From Diadophis punctatus similis (lineage: Eukaryota > Chordata > Lepidosauria > Squamata > Dipsadidae), in NCBI GenBank assembly GCA_023053685.1, contig JALIGW010000005.1:33990980-34054979 (forward strand): DNA of 64,000 bases, read 5' to 3'. The notes beneath the pieces are model-generated. The model saw nothing but the letters and a program-made list of their open reading frames with translations. It ran no database searches and was not told where the DNA came from. Numbering within the stretch: position 1 is the stretch's first letter; each line of letters starts with the position of its first letter. Positions 63,330 through 64,000 of this stretch are shown piece by piece. The translations under genes were made by a program, and so were the position numbers.

Positions 63330-63894
63330 GGCATTCTATGGAATAAACAAGGCAAACTGACTGACCTAGATTTTGCTGATGGCATAGCTTTACTTGAAAA
63401 CACTAAGACTGACATTGGCACTTGAAGCAGAGGCAAGTGAGCTTAAAAATTAGTGAAATCATGACCAAGATGATGCATGTTGGCAATGTTCAAAACACCA
63501 CTCTGACAACATTAGGAGGACAGGCCTTAAACTTTGTAGATCAATTTAACTACCTTGGTGGCATCATGGATATAGATGGGGAAAGGAGATGTGAAATGCC
63601 AAATAGGTAAAGCAACTGCTGTCTTTCCAACAAACGTGCTCAATTGGACCACATCTGTTATAAACACAGCAACCGAAATCAGATTATTTAATGTCATTGT
63701 CTTACCAACTGCCATCTTGGTCAGTGAGACCTGGAAATCTACAACAAGAATTATTGATAAAATCAACATCTTCCAACAACTTTGTCTCAGAAGGATTCTT
63801 CGTATCTCATATCGGGACTATGTCATAAATAAGGAAATTCTTACATGTTGTGAGCTGCCCAGAGTCCTTCGGGAGTTGGGCGGCATAAAAATTT
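63330..63894 (+). mobile_element. RTE-type LINE reverse-transcriptase C-terminal remnant
   Basis: The plus strand encodes LTDLDFADGIALLENTKTDI (FADD-like site changed to FADG), FNYLGGIMDIDGERRCEM, ATEIRLFNVIVLPTAILVSE and LRRILRISYRDYV, the order typical of RTE/BovB-like LINEs. Frameshifts occur near 63424 and 63610. The 3' end GCTGCCCAGAGTCCTTCGGG then GGCGGCATAAAAATTTAAAT is a BovB-like tail, continued by a microsatellite. Confidence 0.75.

Positions 63895-64000
<106 letters not shown>

Overview
This is a vertebrate nuclear window, most probably from a squamate reptile and perhaps an advanced snake. It holds split genes with GT/AG introns, AT-rich intronic DNA, several LINE clades (CR1, an L2/L3-type LINE with an (AATAG)n tail, L1, RTE), tRNA-derived SINEs of squamate type, and many short DNA transposons with perfect target-site duplications. 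I see nothing bacterial, phage-like or CRISPR-like. The species is inferred from repeat content, not read directly.

Genes. Two conserved genes can be reconstructed exon by exon. PDCD4 lies on the minus strand. Its eleven coding exons (55104 down to 37193) join in phase to a 1410-nt reading frame of 469 codons plus stop, and the untranslated first exon appears to lie beyond the right edge. BBIP1 lies on the plus strand, with two coding exons (31533-31572 and 34416-34588) encoding 70 residues. The two genes converge, with their 3' ends about 1 kb apart at 35.1-36.2 kb. In mammals the order is PDCD4 - BBIP1 - SHOC2, with BBIP1 and SHOC2 divergent. The left third of the window would then be SHOC2 5' flank or intron 1; no SHOC2 coding exon is visible. 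Two promoter-like blocks are candidates for the shared promoter: a CpG-rich block at 12.45-14.06 kb and a smaller one at 30.6-31.1 kb.

Layout. 1-12 kb: AT-rich intronic or intergenic DNA with scattered repeats. 12.4-14.1 kb: CpG-rich promoter-like block. 14.2-17.2 kb: antisense LINE split by a 1.8-kb hAT element, then an antisense CR1. 17.3-19.8 kb: TA-flanked MITE, LINE tail joined to an LTR, and nested inverted repeats. 20.15-22.48 kb: TA-flanked transposon carrying three copies of a SAC3D1 exon fragment. 22.5-30.5 kb: intronic DNA with hAT MITEs and SINEs. 30.6-35.1 kb: BBIP1, whose intron is packed with two transposons. 35.1-36 kb: microsatellite and CR1. 36.1-55.2 kb: PDCD4, with introns holding a LINE-like element without reverse transcriptase, three TA-flanked transposons and others. 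55.2-64 kb: PDCD4 intron 1 side, with an L1 remnant split by an L2/L3-type LINE (itself split by an LTR), a TA-flanked transposon and a Tigger-like MITE, then a SINE and an RTE remnant at the edge.

The most interesting content is in the transposons. One family (TA-flanked, termini CCGTAT...) occurs in three terminal variants, one of which carries a captured, rearranged piece of the gene SAC3D1. A palindromic cassette with a perfect NRF1-type site recurs in three otherwise unrelated transposons. Two cases show a nested insertion that was later copied together with its host element.
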